Below are positions 1 to 8,366 of a stretch of DNA of 45,283 nt, one piece after another. Source of the DNA: CAZVRZ01 sp964629965 (lineage in GTDB: Bacteria > Chloroflexota > Anaerolineae > Anaerolineales > UBA4823); NCBI GenBank assembly GCA_964629965.1, contig CAZVRZ010000024.1:1-45283 (forward strand), written 5' to 3'. The translations under genes were made by a program, and so were the position numbers. Every line of letters begins with the position of its first letter. Within the stretch, counting starts at the first letter, position 1. The notes below the pieces were generated by a model. That model was not told the origin of the DNA and made no database searches. It saw only the letters and a program-made list of their open reading frames with translations.

Positions 1-748
1 AGCCCAGCGCGATCAACACGTCCATGTTGGCCGAGCGGTTGCGCAGCGCCTTGAACGCGCCGACGTAGTACTGCCAGCCGACGTAGAACTGAACCGGGGT
101 CGCCAGGACCAGCAGCAACCAGTTGAACCATCCTTGGGCTTCCCGCATCCCACCCATGTGCGGCGCCTGTGGGAGGTAAACAAACGCCGGCAGCAGGCCC
201 AGGTCTTTGCCCATCGAGAGCAGGAACAGGGGGATGGTGAACAGTAGGCCCAGCGTCAACATGCGCTTCTGGTAGTCGATCTCTTGCTGGCGCGCTTTGG
301 CTTCGGCATCTTCGGCCTCACCGCCCAGCTCCAGGGCCTCGAAGCCCGCCTCGGCGACCGCACGGCGCAGCTCGGCCTGGCTGACGATGGTGGGGATATA
401 GGCAATGCGGGCCTTTTCCGTGGCAAGCGAAACCTGGGCCGCCTGCACACCTTCCAATTTGCGCAGCGCCGCTTCCAGCCGCCGAGCGTCGTTATCGTCC
501 GCCATGCGCCGGATCATCAGATCCGCCTCGCCCACAGCCACCCCATAACCGGCGCGCTCCACCCGAGCAACCAAGTCGTTCAAGCCCAGCCGGGTTGGGT
601 CGAACTGGATCGTTGCCCGTTCCGAGGACAGGTTGACAGCCGCGGACTGCACGCCGTCCAGCTTCTTGAGGTTGCGCTCGATGGTCGCAACGCAGTTGGC
701 ACAGGTCATCCCGGTCACCGGGAGAGTGTATTGCTTGATGCCAGGCAT
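1..748 (-). CDS. copA: Copper-translocating P-type ATPase, N-terminal part (cut by window start)
   Basis: Exports Cu(+) across the cytoplasmic membrane with ATP. Translating the minus strand from the ATG at 748 gives about 249 residues that run off the window. Two heavy-metal-associated (HMA) domains are visible: the first (about residues 8-72) has the metal site GMTCANC; the second (about 80-145) keeps the fold but has no CxxC, so it probably does not bind copper. A linker and the first membrane segments follow (LLFTIPLFLLSMG, then WLLLVLATPVQF), ending in the NRSANMDVLIALG stretch typical of CopA. An AGGAGG lies 11 nt before the start. It follows the CopZ-like gene by 46 nt and is probably co-transcribed. 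The segment is clearly GC-richer than most of the window. Confidence 0.9.
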   Translation of the reverse strand, partial: MPGIKQYTLPVTGMTCANCVATIERNLKKLDGVQSAAVNLSSERATIQFDPTRLGLNDLVARVERAGYGVAVGEADLMIRRMADDNDARRLEAALRKLEGVQAAQVSLATEKARIAYIPTIVSQAELRRAVAEAGFEALELGGEAEDAEAKARQQEIDYQKRMLTLGLLFTIPLFLLSMGKDLGLLPAFVYLPQAPHMGGMREAQGWFNWLLLVLATPVQFYVGWQYYVGAFKALRNRSANMDVLIALG

Positions 749-794
749 ACAGGTAACGCCCTCCTACTTCGTCTTTCCAAATACCAGGCAGCCG

Positions 795-1007
795 CTATCC
801 GAGTGGGGCCGCGGGGTAATTGATCTCGGCCAGCAGCTTCTTGATCTGCTCTTCGGTCGCAGGGCTATCGAAAACGATCTCCACCATCTTGCTACTTGCA
901 TCAGCCTTGACCGAGTGCACGCCTTCTAGATCACTCAACTCACTCTGGATCGTGTGAACACAGTGCATACAAGATATATTGGGAATAGAATATTTTACAA
1001 CAAACAT
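795..1007 (-). CDS. CopZ-like heavy-metal-associated copper chaperone
   Basis: A 70-residue single HMA-domain protein that would carry Cu(+) in the cytoplasm to the ATPase encoded just downstream. The metal-binding loop reads ISCMHCVHT (about residues 11-19), a CxxC site like that of CopZ and MerP; the remainder follows the beta-alpha-beta-beta-alpha-beta pattern, with SVKADASSKMVEIVFD as the central strands. Length is normal for the family. The ATG at 1007 follows AAAGAGG at good spacing. It is the first gene of a probable two-gene copZ-copA operon. Metal specificity is inferred from the neighbour; the symbol is left blank because small HMA proteins are hard to tell apart. Confidence 0.85.
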   Translation of the reverse strand: MFVVKYSIPNISCMHCVHTIQSELSDLEGVHSVKADASSKMVEIVFDSPATEEQIKKLLAEINYPAAPLG

Positions 1008-1056
1008 GTAAACCTCTTTTCTATCTTATATTGAAAAGACAACCATATTATTCCTA

Positions 1057-1062
1057 ATTATA
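1057..1062 (-). promoter_or_regulatory. Possible -10 box of the copper operon
   Basis: On the minus strand a perfect TATAAT lies 50 nt upstream of the CopZ-like start codon in an AT-rich gap. No good -35 hexamer is found at normal spacing (TTGATA occurs but only 14 nt away), which could fit a MerR-type (CueR-like) activated promoter, whose spacers are however usually longer. The rest of the 1008-1204 gap shows no feature I can name. Confidence 0.3.
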
Positions 1063-1204
1063 TCATATTTATCTAATATCAATCGTGGAATGTATCTGAG
1101 CGTACTACTTCGGACAAATAAGCCAGCAATTGCTCTATCGAGAATCATTTGCAGCCACTACCCGTGCAGCGATGGGCATTATTAGCAAATAGAAGGCAGC
1201 AATC

Positions 1205-2566
1205 TCATATATGTTTACAAAACCGATCTGGCATTGGAGGATAATCGGGTAACTCAAGCCCAGTAATGAGATCGGATATACGGATTAACTGACCCGTTTG
1301 GATAGAGCGATTGGCGGCAATACCTGTCAAAATCGAATAAGCGCCAGACCGGTGGTCCGCAGCCCGCATATATTTATCTGCTTGCTGAGAATCTGCAAAT
1401 AGATCTCGGAGAAGGAAATAATCGCCTCCTCCGTGGCCTCCTTCACCTTGCCAAAGATCCACCTGGTAAGCCGGCGCGAAGTGAGGGTATATTGACGTGG
1501 TTGTACCATGTGCTTTCAGCGCTCCCTGCACAGAGCCATCCCCGCTAATATAAACTGTTTCTTCACAATGATGCTCAAGACGACCTCTCGTTCCATTGAA
1601 AGATATTGCATAACCCTCCCAGGGCATAAAAGCATTTAACGAATAGCTCATCTTCACCCCATTACGGTAGCCAACCACTAATTCCATCGAGTCTTCAATA
1701 TCGATGTTCTCACTAAAAACACAACGGTCACGGTAATAGTCATCATATTGCTCATTCTGTAAGTACAACTTGTTCAGCTCATCATGCTTGCGTAAATCCA
1801 GGTAGAATGGACAACGAACGGCTGCAGTACATCCCAAGCAACGTTCCGCCCGATCAGTTAATCCATAAACATCTGCCTGCTGGGGTGTGTAAAAACCTCT
1901 TCTTCCACTGGCAAACACCGTCTCGGGCACACTGGACAACCACCAATTCACCAGGTCAAAATGATGAGTAGCTTTATGCACCAATAATCCTCCCGAATTA
2001 TCTTTATTTCGGTGCCAACGGCGGAAATAATCTGCCCCATGATGAGTATCCAACAACCAGTGAAAATCTACAGACAAAACATCACCGATAATACCAGACA
2101 TCAATAATTCTTTTATCTGCGTGCGAGGCGGAGCATAGCGATAGTTGAAAGTCACACGCAAAGATCGGCCTGTTTTCTTTATCGTGTCTATTATTCGTTG
2201 GCACTTTTCAGCCGTGGTGGTCATTGGCTTTTCCGTAATCACATCACAACCCAATTCCATCGCTCGGCAAATATACTCATCATGAAATTTGTCTTTTGTG
2301 GTCACAATCACAATATCGGGTAAACAATCCTTGATCATGGAGTCAAAATCACTGGCCAAGAATCCTTTCACCGAATAGCCTTTTTCGTTTGCCCACGTTT
2401 GGCACAACCGCACGCGCCCCTCATTGTTGTCGCACACAGCAAGCATTTCATGATTTTGAGGATAATGGTCAAGAATAGCTTCTTGAAACATGATCGATCT
2501 GGCGCCCAAGCCAACTTGCACATATTTTAATTTCGTTGCTATGGGTGGTTTTGTTATCTCAGACAT
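1205..2566 (-). CDS. Gfo/Idh/MocA family NAD(P)-dependent oxidoreductase
   Basis: Probably oxidises or reduces a sugar, inositol or sugar-derived substrate in the cytoplasm with NAD(P). The 453-residue product starts with a Rossmann fold (VGLGARSIMFQEAI, about residues 18-31) and contains the family signature EKPMTTTAEKC (about residue 112 on), whose Lys is the usual catalytic or cofactor-contacting residue. The C-terminal alpha/beta domain carries HKATHHFDLVNWW, typical of the larger family members. A Cys-rich stretch, CLGCTAAVRCPFYL (about 242-255), is an insertion found in a subset of the family and may bind a metal. The ATG at 2566 has a modest GAAAGAG upstream. It is the last gene of the glycosidase run, separated from the corrinoid gene by a 137-nt gap with a hairpin. 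The exact substrate cannot be deduced. Confidence 0.88.
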   Translation of the reverse strand: MSEITKPPIATKLKYVQVGLGARSIMFQEAILDHYPQNHEMLAVCDNNEGRVRLCQTWANEKGYSVKGFLASDFDSMIKDCLPDIVIVTTKDKFHDEYICRAMELGCDVITEKPMTTTAEKCQRIIDTIKKTGRSLRVTFNYRYAPPRTQIKELLMSGIIGDVLSVDFHWLLDTHHGADYFRRWHRNKDNSGGLLVHKATHHFDLVNWWLSSVPETVFASGRRGFYTPQQADVYGLTDRAERCLGCTAAVRCPFYLDLRKHDELNKLYLQNEQYDDYYRDRCVFSENIDIEDSMELVVGYRNGVKMSYSLNAFMPWEGYAISFNGTRGRLEHHCEETVYISGDGSVQGALKAHGTTTSIYPHFAPAYQVDLWQGEGGHGGGDYFLLRDLFADSQQADKYMRAADHRSGAYSILTGIAANRSIQTGQLIRISDLITGLELPDYPPMPDRFCKHI

Positions 2567-2600
2567 GGTTAACTCTTTCTATATTATCAGAATCAAACAT

Positions 2601-2633
2601 AGGCTGTCCAAACAAGAATCTTTTGGACAACCT
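2601..2633 (-). other. Intercistronic RNA hairpin between corrinoid and oxidoreductase genes
   Basis: A 12-pair stem with a 9-nt loop. The arms are 2601-2612 and 2622-2633. The single non-Watson-Crick pair is C/A in the plus strand but G/U in the minus-strand RNA, so the stem is fully paired only in the operon transcript. It is not followed by a clean U-run, so a processing or stabilising element, or a leaky terminator, is likelier than a strong terminator. Confidence 0.45.
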
Positions 2634-2703
2634 ATTACACAAACGCAGGGTTGTTACCATCAAGCAAACCAATATAAATTTTCAGGTCAGCTAGTAAGGT
2701 TAT

Positions 2704-3339
2704 TCAGGATAACAATGACTTTGCCAATCCTACTGCCCGGCTGGCATCCGGGGCATAACCATCTGCTCCAATTTCTCGCGCAAAATCAGCCGTAAGCGGA
2801 GCACCTCCAACAATCACCTTGACACTATCCCTGACACCAGATGTCTTCAGAGCATCAATCGTGGCTCGCATAGCAGGCATTGTGGTAGTTAGCAAGGCTG
2901 ACAAGGCAATAATCTGCACATTTTGTTCTTGAATGGCTCGTATGAATTTCTCGGGCGTAACATCAACGCCCAGGTCAACCACTTCAAATGCTGCGCCTTC
3001 GAGCATCATGGCAACCAGATTCTTACCAATATCGTGCAAATCTCCCTTGACCGTTCCGATAGCAACCCTACCCGCAGCCTTTATATTAGCCTTGGCCATA
3101 TGAGGTTTCAGAATCCCCAGGCCGGTTTGCATGGAGCGAGCGGCAATCAACATCTCAGGAACGTAATATTCGCCATCTTCGAACAGCTTGCCAACTTCTG
3201 ACATGGCAGACACCATACCATGATTTAAAATTGTTGCGGTCTCAATACCGGCGTCAAGAGCCGACTGAACTTTCTCGGCTATCTCAGAATTATTGCCTTC
3301 CAAAACACAATTATAGATCTCATTTATAATTGCTTCCAT
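2704..3339 (-). CDS. Corrinoid (B12-binding) methyl-carrier protein, MtbC/MttC type
   Basis: Such proteins hold a methyl-cobamide that a substrate-specific methyltransferase loads and a second one unloads to tetrahydrofolate or a thiol. An N-terminal helical cap (about residues 1-85, B12-binding 2 fold) precedes a Rossmann-like cobalamin domain with GTVKGDLHDIGKN, the DxHxxG motif whose His is the lower axial cobalt ligand, then the SALLTTTM and GGAPL loops that flank the cofactor tail. Length (211 residues) is normal. I chose the ATG at 3339, not the one at 3351, because GGAGG sits 5 nt before 3339 and overlaps the upstream ATG. No partner methyltransferase or corrinoid reactivase is encoded nearby; its place in a glycosidase operon is unusual. 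It might serve methylated sugars, but that is inference. Confidence 0.88.
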   Translation of the reverse strand: MEAIINEIYNCVLEGNNSEIAEKVQSALDAGIETATILNHGMVSAMSEVGKLFEDGEYYVPEMLIAARSMQTGLGILKPHMAKANIKAAGRVAIGTVKGDLHDIGKNLVAMMLEGAAFEVVDLGVDVTPEKFIRAIQEQNVQIIALSALLTTTMPAMRATIDALKTSGVRDSVKVIVGGAPLTADFAREIGADGYAPDASRAVGLAKSLLS

Positions 3340-3391
3340 TTCATCCTCCATGAAAAAATCTAGCTATTATCATATCATCGTTTTTCAATTT

Positions 3392-4381
3392 CTAAGCAAG
3401 AATCGCGTCGATTCTTGCAAGTTCTTCCGATCCAAAAGACAGATTATTTAATGCAGCAACACAATCCTCTATCTGGCTTACACGACTTGCCCCAATCAAG
3501 GCCGAAGTCATAACTGGATGCCTGAGAACCCAGGCAATCACCATTTGCGCCAGAGTCTGGTTCCGTTCTCGCGCTAATTCATTTAGCCTATGAATTTTCT
3601 TCAGCTTGTCATCGGTAACATGCTCGGGACGTAGGAATCCATGCGGTTTCCCGGCACGCGAATCGTTGGGAATTCCATTTAGATACTTTCCAGTAAGCAG
3701 ACCTTGCGCTAATGGAGAAAAAGCGATGCAACCCATTCCTTCCTTCATAAGCACATTAAGCAGCCCAGCCTCAATCCAACGTCCAAACATGTTGTAATAA
3801 GGCTGATGGATTAAGCAAGGTGTGCCTAGCGAGCGCAAGATTTTTACCGCATCAATTGTCTGGTCGAGATCGTAAGACGATATCCCCACATACAAGGCCC
3901 GGCCGCTTTGTACAGCATAATCTAGAGCCGCCATTGTTTCATCAAATGGTGTTTCCGGATCAGGACGGTGGCTGTAAAATATGTCAACATAATCCACTCC
4001 CATTCGTTTTAAGCTCTGATCGAGACTTGCTATTAAATATTTACGGGACCCCCATTCGCCATAGGGGCCAGGCCACATGCGATAGCCAGCTTTGGTAGAA
4101 ATGATCACTTCGTCCCGATAAGTGCCCAGATCCTGCTTGAATATTTTGCCAAAGCTTTCTTCGGCCGAACCGGGCGGCGGACCATAGTTATTAGCCAGAT
4201 CGAAATGGGTTATGCCCATATCAAAGGCGCGCAACACCATAGAACGGGCATTTTCAAAAGAATCAACCCCTCCAAAATTGTGCCATAATCCCAGCGAAAC
4301 CGCAGGCAATAGCAATCCGCTATTGCCGCAACGGTTATAGATCATGTTGTTATAACGATTTTCGTTTGCTAAGAAAATCAT
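3392..4381 (-). CDS. Aldo/keto reductase (YghZ/GprA-like family)
   Basis: A 329-residue NADPH-dependent reductase of small aldehydes or ketones, cytoplasmic. The (beta/alpha)8 family is recognised by FDLANNYGPPPGSAEE, where Asp and Tyr of the catalytic tetrad lie (about residues 60-67), by the Lys in STKAGYRMW (about 98) and by the His in FYSHRPD (about 138). The cofactor part near the end reads VMTSALIGASRVSQIED. This motif set resembles E. coli YghZ (L-glyceraldehyde-3-phosphate reductase) and the Kv-beta-like AKR subfamily. The ATG at 4381 has GGAGA 5-7 nt upstream; the later Met (about 13) has no ribosome binding site. Its position between GH31 and corrinoid genes suggests a sugar or sugar-derived carbonyl as substrate. 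The exact substrate is unknown. Confidence 0.88.
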   Translation of the reverse strand: MIFLANENRYNNMIYNRCGNSGLLLPAVSLGLWHNFGGVDSFENARSMVLRAFDMGITHFDLANNYGPPPGSAEESFGKIFKQDLGTYRDEVIISTKAGYRMWPGPYGEWGSRKYLIASLDQSLKRMGVDYVDIFYSHRPDPETPFDETMAALDYAVQSGRALYVGISSYDLDQTIDAVKILRSLGTPCLIHQPYYNMFGRWIEAGLLNVLMKEGMGCIAFSPLAQGLLTGKYLNGIPNDSRAGKPHGFLRPEHVTDDKLKKIHRLNELARERNQTLAQMVIAWVLRHPVMTSALIGASRVSQIEDCVAALNNLSFGSEELARIDAILA

Positions 4382-4408
4382 ATCTTCTCCATACTAATAT
4401 CCAATACA

Positions 4409-7084
4409 TTAATCAGGTCCTGGATACATAAACTTTTCTCCTGCTGGTAATTTTTGAACGAGTTTGACATTCAACAACCCAAAGTAACTGAGATTCCAGG
4501 CGATCTTAGTTTTGAGCGGTATTTTTCCAACTCGATATCCCATAAATTTAGGCACTACGCTCTTTTCAAAGAGATATTGGGGTTCTCCTGATCGGCTATA
4601 AGTTACCTTCTCTAATTCGGAGTTATTCCAAAACACTACCAGTTCATCAAGAATATTCGTGATATGTTCGCATCCTGCCCCAGTAAGTACCTCAAACAAA
4701 GCTCTTTGTTGGCTCGATGAAAGAGAAACAACATAAGCCGCCAACTTATCGGGGTTTTCAAGCAAGGGGTCAAGATTGCAACTCATAGCATACTTCACAT
4801 TGCTATTCACACGAAAAGCCCTCAGCATTTTTTGCAGACAAGGTTTCTGGTAAGGAATACGAAAGTTAAAATCCAAATTAGACATCAACACTACCTTGAA
4901 CGAATCGTTCGGTGTCAGAAGAATTCCTGTTATCGAAAAATTACCTTTTTGAGCATCGTAAGCAGTTGATGCAGAGCTTTCTCGATCGTTGATCTTTAAC
5001 ATGATCTGATCAGGACAGCATATGGTGTGAAAAATCAATTGAACTTCTCTTTGTTTTGGAAAATAGCTCCGGTCACTATTCGCTGGGCATACCGAAAATT
5101 TGACTTCTTTATCGGTCCAATCAAGTTTCATATGAGCAATGCTGTACAAGCCATCCAGATAAGAACTACTTTCCCCATCATCTTCGTAAAGGTTGAATTG
5201 GTTTGATCTTCCGGGGAAAATATGCACCACTAGCTTATCTGGGTTATCAATGCCTGCCCAGCCACTCATCTCGGCAAGCGGAACAATAGCTCCTTCGCGG
5301 GCAAACACTGGTATTTCATTAATCGCTCCGTAAAGGGCATGCCAGGAATCTCCAGAATAATAGTGGTTTTCAAAGAAACCATACCATGCGCCTTCTGGTA
5401 ACCAGATTACCTGGCGGCTTAGGCAAGTATCCTTGTCTACCGGGGAGATGAATGGTGCAACAACAAGCTCGCTACCAAACGTATATTGATTGGGGCATAG
5501 ATAGGCCCGATCATCTTCCGGACGCAAATAATACATAGGATGAACCAAAACTGTACCATCATCATGATTCTTCCACGCCATGCTATAAAGATATGGAATC
5601 AAAGAATGGCGAAGTTGCATAGCATAACGTGTAATCTGGAACGTTTCCGCGTCGTATCCCCATGGACGACGCTCGTGATAAGGATTCTTGGTGCTGTGGA
5701 GCCGCATAATTGGACTAAAAACCCCAAATTGAACCCAACGAGTAAACAGCTCTGCGTCTTCTATTCCCCGCATGTGGCCGCCGATATCATGACTCCACCA
5801 GCCATAACCCACATTGGCCGCGGTCGCTGTCATATAAGGCTGAAATGCTAATGAGGCCCAACTCACGATCGTATCTCCCGAAAATCCAATAGGATAACGA
5901 TGACTACCTAAACCTCCCCAACGCGAGAATATGAACGAACGCTTACTGCCTGTACGGCTCAAATCCATAAAATGTAAATGGTTGATCCACCATAACAGAT
6001 TCAAACCAGGCAGGTTTGTGGGATTGCCCTGTTGCCAATCCATCCACCAAAAATCAACTCCTGCCTCTTCTTGAGGATGATGGAGATATTTGAAATGGGC
6101 ATTAACAAAAATAGGATCGACAGGATTATATTTTATCGGCTCCTCACTAGCCGGGTCAACACCCAGAGATGTGGCCATTTGCGAGTACATGGCTTCATGC
6201 GGGTGGATGCCTTCTGCTGGATGTAAATTAAGCGCAGTGTGTAAGTCCAGACTATGCAAGAAGGCAAGGAAACCCCTTGGATCTGGGAAAAGCTTGTTGT
6301 TCCAGGTGTAACCGGTCCAGCCACTACTTTGGTTATTTGTTTTCGTAACATGCCAATCCATATCAATGATACAGACCGATAGTGGAACCTGCCTTTGGCG
6401 GAATTCTAGCATCAGATCACTTAACTCTTGTTGGCTAAACTCCCAATAGCGACTCCACCAATTACCCAAAGCCCAGCGCGGTATAAGTGCAGCAGATCCA
6501 GAGATCTCACAGTAATCCTTGAGACAATTCTGATAATCGTGTCCGTATCCAAGAAAATATAGATCCTGGGTTCCCGAAGGCTTGTTTCGGAGTTCTAGCC
6601 AACCGGATTCGTTGAAAACCAGTCCCTGAGTATCATCGATTACAGACCATCCAGAGCGCGAAACCAATCCTGCATCCAATTCAATTGCACCATTCGCCTC
6701 ATCCAATGTACGACCTGTACCTAGCAAATTGTCGGGGTCGATATCGCCATAATGCCAGGTGATATTAGATTGTAATAGCTTTATCGAAAGCCCATTTTGG
6801 ATAAAGCCTAATACTGACTTGTAACGGAGGTGTAAATGTTCTGTATAAATATCTAAACCTTGACTGGTTCGCTTAGCTTTATACTCGGGAATTGGTTGCT
6901 CACGAAACCAAAATACCTGGCTAGCTCGATCCTCAAATTCATCGACTGGGCTATATTCCATGCGAATCATTCGAGAAGTCAAAATCGTAAAACGCGCATG
7001 GGGAGCTAAAACAATTGCTCCTTGATTAGTGATATGACGAGTATGTAATTGATAATAGTCGGGGATATAAGGCAGGGAATTCAC
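4409..7084 (-). CDS. Glycoside hydrolase family 31 (alpha-xylosidase/alpha-glucosidase type)
   Basis: Retaining alpha-glycosidase that removes terminal alpha-xylose or alpha-glucose. The 891-residue protein has the GH31 N-terminal beta-sandwich (about 1-215), a (beta/alpha)8 barrel with the nucleophile Asp in WWMDWQQG (about 348) and the acid/base Asp in GFSGDT (about 403), the conserved SHDIGGH loop and RWVQFGVFSPIMRLH, then C-terminal beta domains (about 600-730). The last ~140 residues form a mostly helical tail that is extra to most family members. No signal peptide is visible, so action is cytoplasmic. The start is GTG at 7084, preceded by AGAGAG. The neighbouring GH43, GH1 and CE7 genes favour hemicellulose-derived oligosaccharides. 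Alpha-xylosidase and alpha-glucosidase activity cannot be separated by eye. Confidence 0.92.
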   Translation of the reverse strand: MNSLPYIPDYYQLHTRHITNQGAIVLAPHARFTILTSRMIRMEYSPVDEFEDRASQVFWFREQPIPEYKAKRTSQGLDIYTEHLHLRYKSVLGFIQNGLSIKLLQSNITWHYGDIDPDNLLGTGRTLDEANGAIELDAGLVSRSGWSVIDDTQGLVFNESGWLELRNKPSGTQDLYFLGYGHDYQNCLKDYCEISGSAALIPRWALGNWWSRYWEFSQQELSDLMLEFRQRQVPLSVCIIDMDWHVTKTNNQSSGWTGYTWNNKLFPDPRGFLAFLHSLDLHTALNLHPAEGIHPHEAMYSQMATSLGVDPASEEPIKYNPVDPIFVNAHFKYLHHPQEEAGVDFWWMDWQQGNPTNLPGLNLLWWINHLHFMDLSRTGSKRSFIFSRWGGLGSHRYPIGFSGDTIVSWASLAFQPYMTATAANVGYGWWSHDIGGHMRGIEDAELFTRWVQFGVFSPIMRLHSTKNPYHERRPWGYDAETFQITRYAMQLRHSLIPYLYSMAWKNHDDGTVLVHPMYYLRPEDDRAYLCPNQYTFGSELVVAPFISPVDKDTCLSRQVIWLPEGAWYGFFENHYYSGDSWHALYGAINEIPVFAREGAIVPLAEMSGWAGIDNPDKLVVHIFPGRSNQFNLYEDDGESSSYLDGLYSIAHMKLDWTDKEVKFSVCPANSDRSYFPKQREVQLIFHTICCPDQIMLKINDRESSASTAYDAQKGNFSITGILLTPNDSFKVVLMSNLDFNFRIPYQKPCLQKMLRAFRVNSNVKYAMSCNLDPLLENPDKLAAYVVSLSSSQQRALFEVLTGAGCEHITNILDELVVFWNNSELEKVTYSRSGEPQYLFEKSVVPKFMGYRVGKIPLKTKIAWNLSYFGLLNVKLVQKLPAGEKFMYPGPD

Positions 7085-7170
7085 AAATCTCTCTTTTATC
7101 TTTCTGACTATTTACAGGTCCCAGAAACAATACGTAAAATACTCTCCGTATATTTCCAGTTAACCTATTC

Positions 7171-8355
7171 CTACAGATTCAACGTTGAAGCCAATCGACG
7201 GGCTAATGGGTCCAGGTGTTTAGCCAGACTGACATCAATATCCAAGTATTGATCTGCCAACAACTCATTCCACATTTCAGCCATAACAATGATCAGACTA
7301 TCTTCGATCAACCCCCACAAACGGGCTGTCGGATACGAGCGGCCAATTCGTAGCGATTGCACAAGCATAGATATAAATGGATCGCCCCGGCTAGCCAGGT
7401 CTTCTAATACATTAACTCGCGCCGGTAGTAATTGTGAATGAGGAGCTGCTGGGTACGAATTAGATTCCTCGCTTAAAAAATGGATCAGATCTAAAGCGGC
7501 GGAAGATTGACGTGAATGCTTCCAAATTACCAGGTTGGATCCGCCAACAAAAGGAATTCCCGGCAAGATCGCAGTTCCCCACAAATCCAAATCTCTCTCA
7601 TTCCCAACTTTTGCATTCAAATAGGTCCAGGGGCCGCCGATCACAACAGCCGCCTGCCCGTGAGCAAACAATGTTGATGAGTTTATATTTATCTTGTGTA
7701 AGGAGCCTAAAAATCGTCTCAAATTAAAATAGGTTCGTAAACCCAGCTTCGCTTGGGGCTGATCGAATAAAATTTTCTTACTCTCCGGATCAAAGAATTC
7801 ACCTCCAACGCTCCAGATCCAGGAAGCTGCCTCATGTAGTATATTCGCCGTTCGCTCAATAGTTAATGCCAGAGGAATTGGCGCACCACTATCGCGCAAT
7901 CTATATAGTGTATCCCCCAATTTTCCGGGATTCGATAATGAATCGCGCGGATCAACAATTCCAAGACGCTCAAACCAATCCTTGCGATAAAAAAACAACC
8001 TCGTATCCGCCAACCACGGCATTGCCCAAACTTGATCATCGCCAGCCATCAGGCAGCTTTGCCAGCTTGAATGGAGAAATGCTTGTTCACCTCCAAACGA
8101 TCGAACATCGGTACGATCAAACGGTTTTAGGGCATTCATTGAAGCAATGCTGCCCACCCAGGTTGACCCAATCTCTGATACATCTGGTCCATAACCATAC
8201 ATAGCCATTTTAACCAGATCAGCCCAACCAGTGACCCAGTCAAGGGTTTGCAACTTTACTTTGATACGGTAACGCGACTCAAACACCTGGATTAATGGCA
8301 TCAATTGGGCTCGTGCACTTTCTGGCGCCATAACAGAAAAAATCAAATCATCCAT
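7171..8355 (-). CDS. ABC-type sugar solute-binding-like protein lacking a signal peptide
   Basis: The 394-residue sequence resembles family 1 (sugar) extracellular solute-binding proteins. It opens with VMAPESARAQLMPLIQVFESRY and has the typical YGYGPDVSEIGSTWVGSIASM, WAMPWLADTRLFFYRKDWFERLG, HGQAAVVIGGPWTY and FVGGSNLVIWKHS segments. Unlike those proteins it begins directly at the mature domain: no signal peptide or lipobox Cys. The start is well fixed, with GGGAGA 7 nt before the ATG and the GH43 stop codon only 11 nt upstream, so a missed secretion signal is very unlikely. No ABC permease or ATPase gene is in the window. It may act in the cytoplasm as a sugar sensor or chaperone-like binder, or be an ex-transport protein. 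Family assignment is firm; function is open. Confidence 0.8.
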   Translation of the reverse strand: MDDLIFSVMAPESARAQLMPLIQVFESRYRIKVKLQTLDWVTGWADLVKMAMYGYGPDVSEIGSTWVGSIASMNALKPFDRTDVRSFGGEQAFLHSSWQSCLMAGDDQVWAMPWLADTRLFFYRKDWFERLGIVDPRDSLSNPGKLGDTLYRLRDSGAPIPLALTIERTANILHEAASWIWSVGGEFFDPESKKILFDQPQAKLGLRTYFNLRRFLGSLHKININSSTLFAHGQAAVVIGGPWTYLNAKVGNERDLDLWGTAILPGIPFVGGSNLVIWKHSRQSSAALDLIHFLSEESNSYPAAPHSQLLPARVNVLEDLASRGDPFISMLVQSLRIGRSYPTARLWGLIEDSLIIVMAEMWNELLADQYLDIDVSLAKHLDPLARRLASTLNL

Positions 8356-8366
8356 ACAGCATCTCC

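Noticed and set aside
256..929. Plus- and minus-strand open frames over the copper genes
   Set aside because: They are out of frame with CopA and CopZ, which have clear motifs and ribosome binding sites; the frames are open only because of GC-rich sequence.
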